A stretch of 64,000 bases of DNA, taken from the NCBI GenBank assembly GCA_035222895.1, contig JAVYIG010000893.1:248001-312000 (forward strand). The letters are read 5' to 3'. The notes below the pieces were generated by a model. It was not told the DNA's origin, searched no databases, and saw only the letters and a program-made list of their open reading frames with translations. This DNA is from Strongylocentrotus droebachiensis. Its lineage: Eukaryota; Echinodermata; Echinoidea; Camarodonta; Strongylocentrotidae. The translations under genes and the position numbers were made by a program. Shown here one piece after another: positions 1 through 13,800 of this stretch (position 1 is its first letter; each line of letters begins with the position of its first letter).

Positions 1-2480
1 AACAAAAGAGGAGATTATTTCAATTTAAAGGCGAACTCTGTCAAGCAACAACATCACACACCTATACATATATATTTTTTGTCAATAGTTATTGATTCCA
101 AACAATACAAATCAATCTTAGAAATAAAATACAGTTGTTTTTCCTTGACATGAATTCAAAACATTTTCATTGCATAGATTGTACGATTGATGAAAACAAA
201 AATGAAATCAGTTGTAACTTAAAACAAATAACCCCATCCAACCAAACACACTACTATTTTAGATGGAACAGCGAGTGGGCTTTAAAACACACTTTCGTCC
301 CGGGAGGGGGATGGGTGGGTGGCAGGCGCCTGCCCCTGTGCATCTAACCAGCTCAGCCAGTCTTTAGATGTTAACAAAAATAACCGTTATGAATCCATGT
401 CAATCATTGACTTTGCGTGAAGTGCACAAAGCAAATGAGACGATATTTTAAAGCACTTATCTAGTGCTGGTACTGTTGCACTTTGAACAAAACTGGAGAC
501 ATAAACAAACGAAGTAAGGAAAACAAAGAAACATCATTGGATGCTGTCTCAATCACCCCCTTTACAAAGTAAAATCATGTAGTCATTGATAAGAGGCCTA
601 AATATCCACAGAACATCCAAATAGATATATCATTTAAAATAAATTTTCTTTTTTTTAAAGTTCAACGACACTTCGGTTTTGAAACTATAGAGCCACTTCC
701 ATGAAATAATATGAGGTCTTGCATTCGCATTGTCTCATGTCTAAAAAAACAAAATTAACCTGTTGACTTCCGGATTATCTTATTCTTTAAGGCTTAATAC
801 AGTAACCATCAGGTTCAAGAAGACAATCGGTTAAGGAAACAAAGAATTACAATTCCGCACCAATTGAACGGCTTTACAAACGCAATTGAATAACAGTTTC
901 TCGATGGAGTGCTGTGTGGAATAGATTGATGTCTTGAAGGCGTTAAAAAGTAAGAGCGCCAGCTACGTGAGGAAATGTGTCGCTGAAAATGGCTACCGGA
1001 TATAAAACGATCTAATATGAAAATGTATCATGATCACATTGTGTGACACTCCGTTTGATTTCCCTCACCCCTCATTCCTTCAAAGATTTCAAAATTATAT
1101 TGTCAGGCATACTTGAAATTCGTTCCCAATCATTTAATTTGGATTCCACGAAATATAACACCTTGATTTTCGGTCATTTTCGCTATATTTCCCTTTCAAA
1201 ATGACATCGTTCTGAATAAAATGATACAGTCACTTGTATACATGGCAAGCTGCTAACTGCATATCACTATACCACGTTGTGCAATTAAACGTTATCCTAT
1301 ATGCCTATATCTCTGCTGAATAATACTTCTGTTTCACATAGTTAGGATTGCCAATTGATATTTCGTTCAGCATAAACATACGTTTCAAATAAATTCTGCA
1401 TAAGCAGGGCAATAAGCACTAGAAAATATTGTGAAAAACATTAAATAGAAGAAAAGTTTCGCAGTAGTTTCATTCTGTTAGATAGAATGTAAGCTTACGA
1501 TTTGTTTAATATATATCGATGATAGATGTAGGCCTTCCTTTCATACTTCGCAATCATTGCAGATTTTCAATCATGAGATTGTTATACCTCGATCGTTTGA
1601 GTAAAGGCTAACTCATTACTCGTAGGTTACTTAGAACTGCGTAAAGCAAAACCACGTTAAAAAGAAATTAAAATGCTAAATCACGTCAACATCATTTTCA
1701 GTACGCTAATGAGGTTTTCATTCCAATCATTACTACGTGACGCACACTCTCAGAAATATTCTTACAAACGATTGTCTCATATTGCTAAGCAGCACGTTTA
1801 AACTTTTTTTTAAACGTTTAAAACATTATTAAAAATGCCCATGCACCATAGACACATGCGTTGATTTCCAAAAACCAGGCCCTAGTCACCCCTTCCCCGT
1901 TTTAATATGCCCATGATTGCAGTGCACCTATAATATATGCACATTTTTATAAGGGTAACATGCATAAGAAATTGCGTCTTTTAGGGATAAAAAATGCACA
2001 CAAAAAATTTGTACCGAAATGTTACCGCTAACCACAAACGTCATAATACCTTTATACCACTGGTGTTACTGTAAAAGATTTTTAGAGAATTGACACAGTG
2101 AAATCACGTCCATAAAAAACTTTTTTTTTTAAACTCCGCCTTTTTATACCACAACCATGTTACTCAGAAATAATCACTGCTCTTTGTTATGAGAAATATT
2201 TTGGTTAATATATTATTCTATTCTAAATGACACAATCCTAAAATAGTATTTAATAATCAACGAAAGAAGACATTACAAAACACGAGACATTTTAATGCAG
2301 TCAGTATTTTATTCCGAAACAAAATAATTAATCTGGCCAATATAATTCTCTGAATTACTTCTCAAAAAAAGGACACATCCCGTATAAAATATAGACATCG
2401 TTATAATGACAGAATATAATCAGTTACACATCTCATTCAAATAACAACTCTTATCGAGTCCGAACAAACAAACTTAACAA
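1..2480. other. Gene-free AT-rich stretch
   Basis: No open frame here shows a recognisable family, and I see no splice-consistent exon chain, RNA gene or long inverted repeat. There are short homopolymer runs only. It lies downstream of the Polycomb gene. Confidence 0.5.
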
Positions 2481-2544
2481 AGAATGACTTTCATAGAGCA
2501 GGAGTGGGGGAGCGGGCGATGGTTCGATTAGATGCATGCAGACT

Positions 2545-2690
2545 GCTTGAATAGACAGGTTTACTAACATATTCCAATGTTTGGCCGCGGACTTATAGTG
2601 ATGAGGTACTCGTTATCCAGTTAGTTATGAATGAACTATAATACTTGGAATCCAGTCTGCATACATAACTTGTTGCTACGTCGGTCAATC
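2545..2690. repeat. Dispersed repeat, copy 1
   Basis: The string with TTTACTAACATATTCCAAT, then GTTATCCAGTTAGTTATGAA and finally GGAATCCAGTCTGCATAC recurs in diverged form at about 4440-4570. A shorter piece (GGTTTACTAACATATTCAAA) lies at 3079-3098. The two main copies share both ends, which suggests copies of one short interspersed element. No coding capacity is visible. Confidence 0.5.
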
Positions 2691-3199
2691 CTCAGACAAA
2701 CTTTGTTTAAGAGGTATGGGCATACAATTATTAAATATGTTAGTAAAACGGTCTATTTAGTGATAGTATGATAGCAATAAACACAAAAAACACATTTTCA
2801 AATATCTTTCAAATCGCTGACGTAACAATACAACAGCAGCTAATCGTACGGAATTTGTCATTCTTTAACAAAATTATTAATATGACTACGATTCTTCTAA
2901 TTCGTCATCAAAATGCTAAATCAACATATCTCTCAGGATGAACTGCGATGGTTCATTCAACCGTTATAATTCGCATATTCAATTTTAATCATATTATTTC
3001 ATACAATAACGATCTTAGAATCATCAATAATTAAGAAAACAAACGTATCAAAATACCGAGTTCAAGAGAGAAAATGGACCGGTTTACTAACATATTCAAA
3101 TTTCATGCATACTTTTTAAACAAAGGTTGTCCTTGACAACCTGAACGCTTGTCCGACATAGCAACACATAATGCATGTAGAATCGTGAAAACCAGTTTT

Positions 3200-3345
3200 G
3201 CCTGTAGCTCAGTTGGGAGAGCAGACCATGGTCTCGTAATCCGGTGACCTTGGTTCGAAACCAAGTCGATGCGCTAATGCCCTTTGGTAAGGCATTAATC
3301 CTCATTACCAGGTCTCTAGGTGCTTTCTAACAAGCATTCATGCTT
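3200..3345 (+). mobile_element. tRNA-derived SINE
   Basis: The head has a good RNA polymerase III box A (TAGCTCAGTTGG, 3205-3216) and box B (GGTTCGAAACC, 3252-3262) at tRNA-like spacing. The 5' and 3' sides do not form a clean acceptor stem and the anticodon arm is imperfect. It continues into a non-tRNA body (AATGCCCTTTGGTAAGGCAT) resembling the SINE tail at 60954-61021. I read it as a tRNA-derived SINE rather than a functional tRNA gene. Confidence 0.7.
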
Positions 3346-4439
3346 TCTTAGCAGTCAGGTAAAATAACCACCACTATGTATATGACTATAAAGCATTGTG
3401 TTTTTTTTTAAAAACTTGGTTCGTATACATTCGGGGGCTCGGGCAAGAAACACAACTCGAACCTTAAAACAAAATTAAGGTGGGGGAAATAATGGTAACG
3501 TAAATACATGTACTTTCATTAAATAAAGTGCATCTAATGATGTAAGAAAAAGAAAAAAAATCCTTGCATTTGGGGGGGGGGGGGCGGCAACAATCACTCA
3601 AGCCTAGGTTCTCGAGGGAACCCTAATCGAACTAAACAACTAATGATTGCCTGACATTGGGCGATCAAGCATTCGGCGATCTGCATTCCGACTCTTGAAA
3701 CACAATACATTGTAACAGCCGAGTTGCGAATTACAATAGGCCCACAGTGTATCTTAAAGGCTTTTCAGGGAAGAGGGCTGAGTCTCACAAACTGGTCTTA
3801 CACGAGAAGTGGACTGTTGTTGTTGTTGTTGATGCTGCTACTGTTTTTGGCCCTAATGGTGCCTCATTTACAGCCAAAGGCTCGTTTTGAAGGTAGATGA
3901 AGAGCACAATCGCAAAGACTTTTCGAAAAATTAACCCAAGATTAATTCCATGTCAGTCTCTCCGCCACCTCAAATTTAGGATCATTTCAATGACGTAATC
4001 CGAACAGAGTTCATTTTGGGCTATACAATGGGGTCATGGTATTGCCCTCAATTTGATTTCTCGAATGTCTTTGCGACTGAGTGTAAGTTAAACCTTTTTC
4101 TAGTTGACAGACTAATGGAATGCAGTGTGTCAACCACCAGTGGCGTAATGAGAAAACACTTTTTTTTTGGGGGGGGGGCAGAAAGAAAGAAAATACTATA
4201 ATTGACAAAAAAGTGAGAAAAACCCCGGAAAATCAAGTCATTTCAGCAACATTTTTAAATCACTAGTATCGAATTATAAATGAACCACGTTTGAACTTGA
4301 TTGGGGGGGGGGGGGCTGGCAACTACCCCCCCCCCCCCCCCCCATCAGTTCGCCAGTGTCAACCACTTCATGTCCTACAATCCACTGTACTGCTCTACAA
4401 ATCAAAAAAAGAAATGCATTCAGAGTTGTATTGAATCTG

Positions 4440-4570
4440 ATGAATAGACATATTCCAATTTATTAATTTTTCTTACCCGGGTACCTAGTTATTCCGTTAA
4501 CCTATTATTAATGAATGATTTACAATACTCGGAATCCAACCTGCATACATTACTTGTAATAAAATCCGAA
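4440..4570. repeat. Dispersed repeat, copy 2
   Basis: A diverged copy of the 2545-2690 repeat, sharing ACATATTCCAAT, the CTAGTTATTCCGTTAACCTA block and GGAATCCAACCTGCATACAT. Same orientation as copy 1. Confidence 0.45.
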
Positions 4571-4658
4571 ATATAGACGTACGCCCTACTGTTTTGACTT
4601 GACATATAAATCGAATAGGTAATCGCAATCGCAATACAAATTATACGAGGTGCAAATC

Positions 4659-5004
4659 ATAGTGTGGTACGGTATGTCACTGAAACAGCTCACGTAGGAT
4701 TTTTGTGCCAAAGTTGATTTTTTTTTCTTTTTGCATTTTTGGATTCATTGGGGTCCAAGCTATCAGAAATTGATTGGGTTCAAATTTTCCCAAAGACACC
4801 AAATTTCCCTATTGCGCGTTATATAAGCCATTTTGGAGCCCAATAGGGACCCCCCAGGAAATGAAGGAGGGGTCTGAAAATTTGAACCCCATCATTTTTG
4901 GCCAATTGGGACCCTTTTGAAGCCAAAACAGCGACAAAAAAAAAAAAAAAAAAAATCAACTTTGGCACAAAAATCCTACGGGATTACATACCATACCGCA
5001 CTAT
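4659..5004. mobile_element. MITE-like element, ~60-bp terminal inverted repeats
   Basis: The left end (ATAGTGTGGTACGGTATG, then GTAGGATTTTTGTGCCAAAG) is the inverse complement of the right end (CTTTGGCACAAAAATCCTAC, then CATACCATACCGCACTAT). The ~346-bp body has no transposase and carries a T-run and an A-run next to the inverted arms. It is a non-autonomous DNA element; the superfamily is not assigned. Confidence 0.75.
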
Positions 5005-5181
5005 CAGTTACCCAATGTTTAAACCGTCGAAGTCGACTTGCTGTAATGTGAGCATTAACATCACAATCGAAGGTGTGAATACAAAATTTGTAAACAAATA
5101 ACACAAAAGTTAACACAAAAGTTAAAACTCCAGTCAAAGGATCCATAGTAAAGACTTTCGAAAAACCAACCTAACGCGATA

Positions 5182-5562
5182 AGCCATTTTCGTAATGTAA
5201 CGAATGTCTATGCTTGTGCCTTTGAGAAGTGTCTCGGTACGAATTATTCATCTGTTACGAACAATTGTATTGTTCTTGTAATCGTATTCCAATAGTCAGA
5301 ATGCGAATTGCATACATTCCGTCTTGTTATAGGTAGGACAAGCCATAATGTTTTTCCTACCTAGCAACAATGTATGCAATTCTCATTCTGACTGTTGACA
5401 TACAATTACATGTATTTGTAACAAGTAAATGAAATAATTTGGAACATGGCACTAGAAAAAGATTGGGAGTGCCAGGAGTGTCACGAATGACAGACATGAG
5501 CGCTATACAAGAACCCACTATTATTATTATTACATTATTTGACTGCATTACGAAAATGGTCT
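5182..5562. mobile_element. MITE-like element with nested inverted repeat, copy 1
   Basis: Outer ends AGCCATTTTCGTAATG and CATTACGAAAATGGTCT are inverted. In the middle a second inverted pair, TAGTCAGAATGCGAATTGCA / TGCAATTCTCATTCTGACT, encloses a TAGGTAGGACA / CCTACCTA core. The same arrangement occurs at 33523-33807, so this is a family. No coding capacity. Confidence 0.75.
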
Positions 5563-6431
5563 AACTTCGATAGCCTTGGTCATAACCTACCGAGATGTGC
5601 GTACATTACAATGATGTATAATGTAACCCGAAAATGATTTTCTATAATATAAACAATCACAAGGTATTGAAATCGCCCTGGAGTTTATTTCTCGAAAATC
5701 GTTGCCATCGTGAGACACAAATGATTGAATTATTTTGATGCTCTAAGAATGTTTTACAGTGATGAAACAAAGGTTAGATCGTCAAACATAATGTTTACAA
5801 CTTTGTTATGATAATTGCCTAATAGACCAATGTCGGGAGTTAAACAGTCCATTGATACGTAAACGTAAGATCCAATGTGTAAGCACTATACTCTTTCACC
5901 GCTGTCAGTAATCTATTTCCCCCACGTTATTTTTTTTATCTAACATTTGCTTTGTAATATCTGTGGACCAAACAAAAAAACTGAATTGAGAAAACAAAAT
6001 GATATTCTTTACTAGCGATATGAGGAAGAATCATCTCATGAGAAACATTAAAAGCAACTTCGTGTTCCTTTATCCCTTTCGCGAAGAGGATCAAGAAATT
6101 CCATTAATTTCCGCAAGTAGAGTGTGAACATTCAAATCAGAATAAATAACACGCGACTGTGATTCCGTTTTAATTTCTGTTTATGATATAGAAATGACGA
6201 TACTATACTTAAATAAATCGATTTTTACTCGATGGGAAGTCAAAAGATATTCAGACCGGATGATGGGCTTTATAAGATGATGACGTGGATCCTAATCAAA
6301 TGATTGGTTGACAGCGTACACGTGATCAGGCATTTATGTTGCCTAACCCGTAATTTTACTAATGATAGTTTATTAGTAAAGTCATGCTATAAAACACAAT
6401 TTTATAAAACAAATACAAAAATCTTCTTATA

Positions 6432-6588
6432 AAACAAATAATACACATCATTTTGTTAGGGCATTAGTAAAAAAAAAACACACCCACACTCGGTGCCTTC
6501 GAAACAGTCCGAACACTCTCGACTGTTCCAAATGTACCTTGTGTGGGTGTTTCATACTAATGCCCTCACTACTGTGTATTATTTGTTT
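6432..6588. mobile_element. Foldback/MITE element
   Basis: AAACAAATAATACACA and GGGCATTAGTA on the left pair with TACTAATGCCC and TGTGTATTATTTGTTT on the right. Inner ACACCCACAC/GTGTGGGTGT also pairs, and a further GAACACTCTCGACTGTTC dyad lies in the loop. Non-coding, 157 bp. Confidence 0.7.
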
Positions 6589-7641
6589 AATAACGAACAG
6601 ACATCTATATTGAGTGTGGAGAGCTTAGATGTGGACCAAGTTGAGCGACGGCCTTGATTTGTAGTTTCATTACGACTATGACACTACCCTTCATTCGTGG
6701 TAGAATCTTATCCGCGCTAAACTTCGGTTCGTTCAAATAAATGGTCAGAAATCGAATATAAAAATAGTTTTTCCTGACATTGTATGATTATGGCATATCA
6801 GAAATCTTCTTCTTAGCAAACAATCTCTTGAGATATTTTGTCAAAATAGAATATTGCCTTCTTCTGTAACAGTTCAGGAATCTTATTCATTACAACGGAC
6901 ACAAATCAGTAAGGAAATCACTGTGAATAATACAAACAACAAAATTAAATATTCCATGCTATACAATTCACATTATGAATTTATATAATTTGTATGAATT
7001 TATATAGTTTTATACTTGAACACCGTTGTTTGTACTTCGTACATATCGTTACGTGCATACTTAGTGCACAAAATTCATAATACATGTCCAGATATTTAAA
7101 ATAAAATAGTAATTATAAATCATTAAATCTTCAGAATCTTAATTTTCTATTCTTTACCAGTCACATTATAGCAAAGCACAACTTTTTCATAAAGAAATGG
7201 ATCATAGGATTTGCGACTAAACATGACTTTATCGTGCTCATAATATCTTTCGTGAAGAAAAATAATGTTATTCTTCAAGCATTTTTAACCCTTACACTTT
7301 CTCTTCTTTTCTCCAGATCAGTTGGGTTAACTTATTAGTGCAAAAATATTCGTTACATATAATTATATACATTTCATTTATGCTTCGCTCCAACACAATG
7401 TAGGAAAATTGAATCACGTTGATAAACTTTAATCAAAAATCGCTGGATATCCATCCTTTGAATCAGGTAAATAATCACTAAACTGATTAACGTATTTATA
7501 AGCAGCATCTCCATGAAATCATCTATGGCACTTCTTATCTTTCAATACTATTATCCTCCTCAAAAATTACTGGTGATTCTTCAGGTGAATCGTCATCTGT
7601 CCGCTCCTCCGTATAATTCATAGTCTTTAGATCGGTGAAAT

Positions 7642-8769
7642 CTACGAGGTGGACTTTATAAAGGATGACGTATCGGCCTCTGATTGGCCATTTCTCCCCA
7701 ATTTAACGTCCACATCCATCCTCGTTTCCGAGTCGGGTTTATTCATCGAGTTGGTAACTTCACAGTCGACGTTCTTCTTCTTCGTCGTAGTCGAGACTGA
7801 CAGCGAAGTCGTCATTGCCTTCCCCGATTTGACATCATCGATGGTAGATGTCGATGTGCCTTCGACCTTCTGTTTCTGCTCCTTGAAGAAGCCCCGGCTT
7901 GTCCAGCATTCCCTGACCGTAATGGTCACATCCGAAGTGGTAACATCCGTTATGAGGACCTCTCCAGCAGGCAAAAGCGACTGCATGGGCTTCCACAGGC
8001 TGGCTGACCTTGGCAGAGGGGGCGGGCTAGGCTTTGCGGCAAATTCGCTAACAATGTGTTCGAAATCACGTTTAACTTCTTTAGATTTTTTACCAGCGGT
8101 TGAGGCTTTTGTGGATTCTTTTGGTCCTTTCCTAGGCATCTTTTTGGGAGGAGGTTGCGCTGCTGGAACGAAATCCTCGCTTGCGGAAACCTCTTGCGGC
8201 GTCGCAACCAAAGAACTTATGTCTTCTGCTTCAACATCGACATTGGGAGATTCGGCGTTGCCGATTTCTTCTTCAGTTTCGCCTATCGCATCAAAACGGG
8301 GATACTCCTCACTGATGTCATCGTCCTCCTCATCATCATCCATTTCATCCTCATCATCATCATCCTCATCATCCCCATCCTCATTGTTACTCGAGTTCAT
8401 CATATCGTCTTTGAAGAAGAACGGTGTCGAATTTGAATTGACGTCGACCCTGGGACTCTGCCCGACCACGGGGAACGACGTGATGCCTTCGGGTAGACTC
8501 TCTGTTCTCTTCAGTTGGTTCATGCCTCGACCACGCCCGCGTCCCCTCGGTCCACCTCGTCCTCGGCCTCGACCGCGGCCCAGGGTGCTGATACGAGTAC
8601 CGCCGCCGATAACGATGGCACTGCCGCGACCGCGACCTCTACCTCGCCCACGTCCGCGCCCACGACCACGTCCTCGCGGGCGAAATAGAGGAGGCCGTCC
8701 CAGAGGTCGTCCCGGTGGTCGTCCAGGTGATTTGGGGACGCTGGGAACTTGGACGACGTCGGTGGTTGA
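7642..8769 (-). CDS. CBX: CBX terminal coding exon 5
   Basis: Acceptor CACATACAG|TCAACC in phase 0, then 375 codons and TAG. It carries the GRP/RG-rich and acidic low-complexity regions, a lysine-rich patch (KKMPRKGPKESTK), the C-box and a Ser/Thr-rich tail. Its GC content is far above the surrounding DNA because of the RG-coding repeats. Confidence 0.93.
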   Translation of the reverse strand, partial: STTDVVQVPSVPKSPGRPPGRPLGRPPLFRPRGRGRGRGRGRGRGRGRGSAIVIGGGTRISTLGRGRGRGRGGPRGRGRGRGMNQLKRTESLPEGITSFPVVGQSPRVDVNSNSTPFFFKDDMMNSSNNEDGDDEDDDDEDEMDDDEEDDDISEEYPRFDAIGETEEEIGNAESPNVDVEAEDISSLVATPQEVSASEDFVPAAQPPPKKMPRKGPKESTKASTAGKKSKEVKRDFEHIVSEFAAKPSPPPLPRSASLWKPMQSLLPAGEVLITDVTTSDVTITVRECWTSRGFFKEQKQKVEGTSTSTIDDVKSGKAMTTSLSVSTTTKKKNVDCEVTNSMNKPDSETRMDVDVKLGRNGQSEADTSSFIKSTS

Positions 8770-10854
8770 CTGTATGTGGTGAAAAGTGTATAGAAATACA
8801 AGAAATAAAACAATTATACATGTATATTCATCTAACTCTAAGGACAATCAGTACTAAACTACAGAACAAGGTTTTTAAATCGTTGAACGAATAACACATG
8901 CTCCGCAGTCAATTTTCTACACAAGGCGAGTTCCTATCTTCAGCCCTGGAAACAATGTTATGTACCTTAACCGAATCCTAACTCGAAACCTATTTAACCC
9001 ACCACTCAATAACAGATCTCAGCCCTAACCCTATATTTTTGACGGAATAATGCCGGATCATCTTCACAGAAATATGATGGTAATAAATCGGAAAAACATG
9101 GGAGGCCGCCCATTCTGGCCCGAATTCACAAAGGAGGTTTGTCGACAAAACTAGGTTTATGTTCGTCATAAAATGAAGCGTTTCGACGCGTTTCAAACCA
9201 AGGTTTGTCGAAAAACTTTCTTTGTGAATTCGGGTCTCTATTGTCCGGCCTCATAGTCTCGTTTATGATTCCAAGCAGCTCAATTGGATTTTCTATTTCT
9301 CTCGTAATCTGTTGGTAATCCAAGACATAGTCTACGCGCTGTGAGCTCGACCGCAACTACTTTCGAAAAAAAAAAAAAGTTGCTTGAAAGATTTCGCGGT
9401 GAACCTCATGTGCAGGCTCTGTTGTTTAGAACTAGTAACCTGGACGGCAAGCGAATATAACGTTAGCTCTTAGTCTTCGGTACTCTATCAAAATTACCCC
9501 CGAGTTGATTTTTCGAAAATTATTGCGATCGTCTTCGTGATAAAATGATAATTAAAATAATAATAACAAAAGAAACATGCTAACAAATTTAAAGTGGTCT
9601 TGTCTCAACTCTGTTCATGTACATCAGTTGTCATTCATTATACCACATATCACATAATTATCACACACCGTAATATTACGCCCTTTTACATATTTATGGT
9701 ATTCATAAATTGAAAGTGTCGCGGTAATCGTATTAAATGATTTACAGAACATTCTTTTATGATTCCTGATTATTTAATTCCATATCGCCTAAAGAAATGT
9801 TGACGTTTTGCAAATTGTATTATGATTTTATTTTCACGTAATGTAAATAAAAGCAATCTATCAAGAATTCATAAACACTTTGATCCTTCCAAAAATCAAG
9901 TCCATTCTATTCTGTAATGTTAAATTTATCATAATATATTTGTAAACACATTTATTTATTATTCGTTTGTTTATTCATTATTCATCCATTGTTTGTTTGT
10001 TGGTGTGCTTTAGTTAAATAAAGATTGATTATGTACACGGTCTGGTTTTTGTTTGTTTTTGTCCCCCCCCCCCCCATCTATTTAGGTTTTTTTTTTTAAT
10101 CACCTTCTCAAACAACAATATAATACTGTATTATACTTTATTACTGTTTTGGTGACAGCACCAATAAAGCCTTTGGCTTTCCTAGCTGTCTCCACATTCA
10201 TATATATTTTTGTTGTTGTATTGTATTGTAAATGTTTCTCTTTAAATTGTACGCTATGTTCTGTATGTTATATGTTTGTTATGATGTTTTAATGATGAAT
10301 GAAATAAAGTTCAATTCAATTTTTAAAAAATTAATTAGTTATTTAATAGCATTTTTTCTCTTTTGAGATAGTTAACAATATAAGCCACAAAGACTTTACA
10401 TACACTATAATAATAAAATACACTTTCATCCCAATCGGTTGCCTTGTGAACTAGTATTTCACCCATCGAGTAAATGACCCCTCCCAGGCTCCCCCTTTTA
10501 ATTCTGGATGCTAATGGCAGCTTAGTAGCAGGACCAACTCTACGTCAATTATAATTACACATAATAATATCGTTTGCTCATTGTTTGAATAATTATGTTT
10601 GCCATTGTACATCACATACACTCGCCTTGACATCTGTTAATGGTATGCCAATCGTTTGTGATTATCGCACTATAGTAAAACTGCTTGTACCACGCAATTT
10701 ACTCTCTCTCTCTCTCTCCCTCTCCAAAATGCCCCTCTATATCTCTCTTCATCGCCCTCTCTCTCTCTCTCTTTCCATCTCTCCCTCTCTCTCTCTCTCT
10801 CTTTTTTCTCTCTCTCTTTCTCTATCTATCTCTACCTATCTAGTGATCTATCTC

Positions 10855-10895
<41 letters not shown>

Positions 10896-13800
10896 CTACA
10901 CCCCCTCTCTATAATATATCTCTCTTCTCATAGAACCATCCATGTCTAAAGTTACAACACGGCATGACAGGGCCATACGGTGAACATGACTATTGGCAAC
11001 AACAAACAAGGAACTCAAGCAAATCAGGAGTGAAAAGGATGTTCATCGTAAATTTAGGATTATTCATAAACACAAAGATAATTATACTAGTGTATACACA
11101 ATGACTATACGCGTAGCTTTTAAAAGTCTTTATAAAGGGAAGAGATATATCAATATAAAAAATAAAAAGTAACATGGTTACAGGTCTAAACGGAGAAGTA
11201 TTCTTCTTTCACATTAATCATGATAGCAAGCGAGAAAATCAATTTTCAAACTTCTGCAAATTAGAATATTGTGCAATATCAACTCACAGTAACAATGACT
11301 ACATGACTTGTATAGGCTATATTATAATCTGGGCAAATAATAATAAAATGAAATGAAAAAAGAAAAAAGAAAAAGATGGAAATCGAGTCAACATTGATAA
11401 AACCCGGGGAAAACTTCGATCACATCATAATTATCCAAGTCCCCACCCCCACCACCCCCTCCTCCTCCTCTCCGTTGCCTGGAATATAATAATATAGGCA
11501 ACAGGCATGACGGACAATATCATACATGTATATTGCGATAACAAAGTTACAATGCAATTTAATAACATATTGGTTTCACTTGTATGGTGACTAATATTGA
11601 ATCATGGAATCAAAATAATATGTCTCTCAGTATGGCTCACAAAATCCTGCCAATACACACTACAATAATTTATTAAGACCGATATCATTTTTCCTCGTAT
11701 ACGTAGTGAAAACTGAATTACATAGCAACATAAAGCAGTGTTCAAAACTACGAATATCAGTCACAAATTAAGATAATCGAAGATGACGAATCTAACTAAT
11801 CCATATGATATGAACATTAATTATACTCAATCAATAATATTGATCAACTGCCGTTTCGAATAACACAAAACTAAGTACTCGGGAACGTGTTATAAGTCAA
11901 AAGGTCAATAAGTTTGAATGTGTTCGCACCCTCGCGATGACAAGGCTATTATATATTTTGACTACTTTCGCGTTCGACTCGGGTGCTTCAAAATGTTGGT
12001 AAATATGTTCTTCTGTTATGCAGGCAAGGCTAAAAATAAGAGAAATATTATGTACTGCATTTGACTTAAATTATTAATTTTGCCTCAAGATGTTCATGTC
12101 ATGGACAAATTATCCTTATAAATCAAGTTTGTAATTAATCAACGTGTGCAGGTATTCAAGAGGCTTTTCTCTTTATTCTTCGACACTGACATTGTTCATG
12201 TAAACTTAATTCCGATAATTACTGTTCAACTATTTTTTACCGCATGAAGGGATTTATACAAGAACATCAAACGCTGAGGAATGTTATCAATGTGTTGAGC
12301 GGGCAGAATTATGTTGAGCATTGGAATATCACGCACTGTATATATTTGTCTATAATATAATTATGTCCAGGGATGGCGGAAGTAATTTTGTTCTCCATTG
12401 GAGTACGTTTCATATTTGATCCACCCTTCCCGATTATTTGAGTACAATGTTATTTGAATTAGAATTGCTCCCGGTATTTTTATGAAATCCTCAAGACCGT
12501 CTGTTGTAGGCCTACTCCTCATGAAAATCTGAAGCTGATATTATATTTTGTTTTCATCACAGCGCAGTATATCCTAGTAGCTAATCTATATAAATTGATA
12601 TTGTTGTTGTATCCATGAAAATAAGGAAACTGCGTAATCATTGATATTGATTCAGTGAAATATAATTTCCTGGTCTCTAATAGTGTTTAGCGGCGAAATC
12701 TTATAACTGACGCAAGTTTCATAGTAAAACAACGATCAAAACTATAGAAGTCATTTTAAAAAGGTTACAAAGATAATGTAAACTATCAATTCATTACTTT
12801 ATACAATTATCGTTGGTAACATAATTCAAAGCAGAAGGGATTAAGAAAACATCTTACACGCTATAGGTTTATCATTGATATTTGTCTTATTCTCGATGTA
12901 TAGTAATCTATGAAAGAAAAGAAAACTATAGGGCCTAGGGGGGGGGGGGGGGTGGGTCCTATAAACTTCTCCCGTCTGACACTAGTCTTTTCATGCAATG
13001 CACTTCAAATGTTTGTTCATGCAATATGCAAATCGTTATTCTCCAAACGAACTAGAAGCAAATATAAATGAATGAATAACTAGAATAATAAACAAAATAA
13101 TACGAACAAAAAGAAAAAAAGGAGCTTTTTAATTTTCTTTTATAGCGAAATGTCTTTTCCTTGCGAAAAAAAAAGAAGATAAAAGAACATCCATTGGTTT
13201 GAATGAACGTTTTCTTATTCTTTTCTTAACAATTCTGTCCATTATGTCAATTTTCAGGTGGATCTTGTTTCTTTTAATAAATCCATGTGAGAAAAAATTA
13301 AAATGACTATAATTAACAAATGCAAAGTACAACTGAATTTCACCATATTATAATATACTCTACCTTTTTTTCGTTACAAAATGTATACTAGGCAAGTTCA
13401 AAATGTAAAAGTTAGAATGCACATGCACAGGCAACTACACTATTTTCAGTTAACAAGCAAATCCCTCATGGTCACTTCTTGAGGAGCCATCACCCTTTTC
13501 TAGTGCTTAGGGGCGGCGGTCCCGGGGGACGGGGGGGGGGGGGGGTACACGTCCCCCCTCAATTTCTATAGGGGGGATCCTCCCCTCCCCCGGAAAATTT
13601 GAAAAAGTGCAAACAAAAAATGTATAGCAAATACTGTCTAAAGACTGAAACACACTTTTAGGCTCTGGAAGGCCTAAGAGTGCAGTATTTAAACTAATAA
13701 AAATGCACACACAAAAATCGCTCGATCGCTATACGTGTACGCTCCCTCGCATAATTTCTTTCAAAATGTACATGTAAGTAAATACTGCTTTTTTGTATAC

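Noticed and set aside
3200-3272. Functional tRNA gene
   Set aside because: Box A and B are good but the acceptor stem and anticodon arm do not fold properly, and a SINE body follows.
7649-8782. 377-codon plus-strand open frame
   Set aside because: Antisense shadow of CBX exon 5, whose own frame contains the chromobox C-box and splices in phase to the chromodomain exons.
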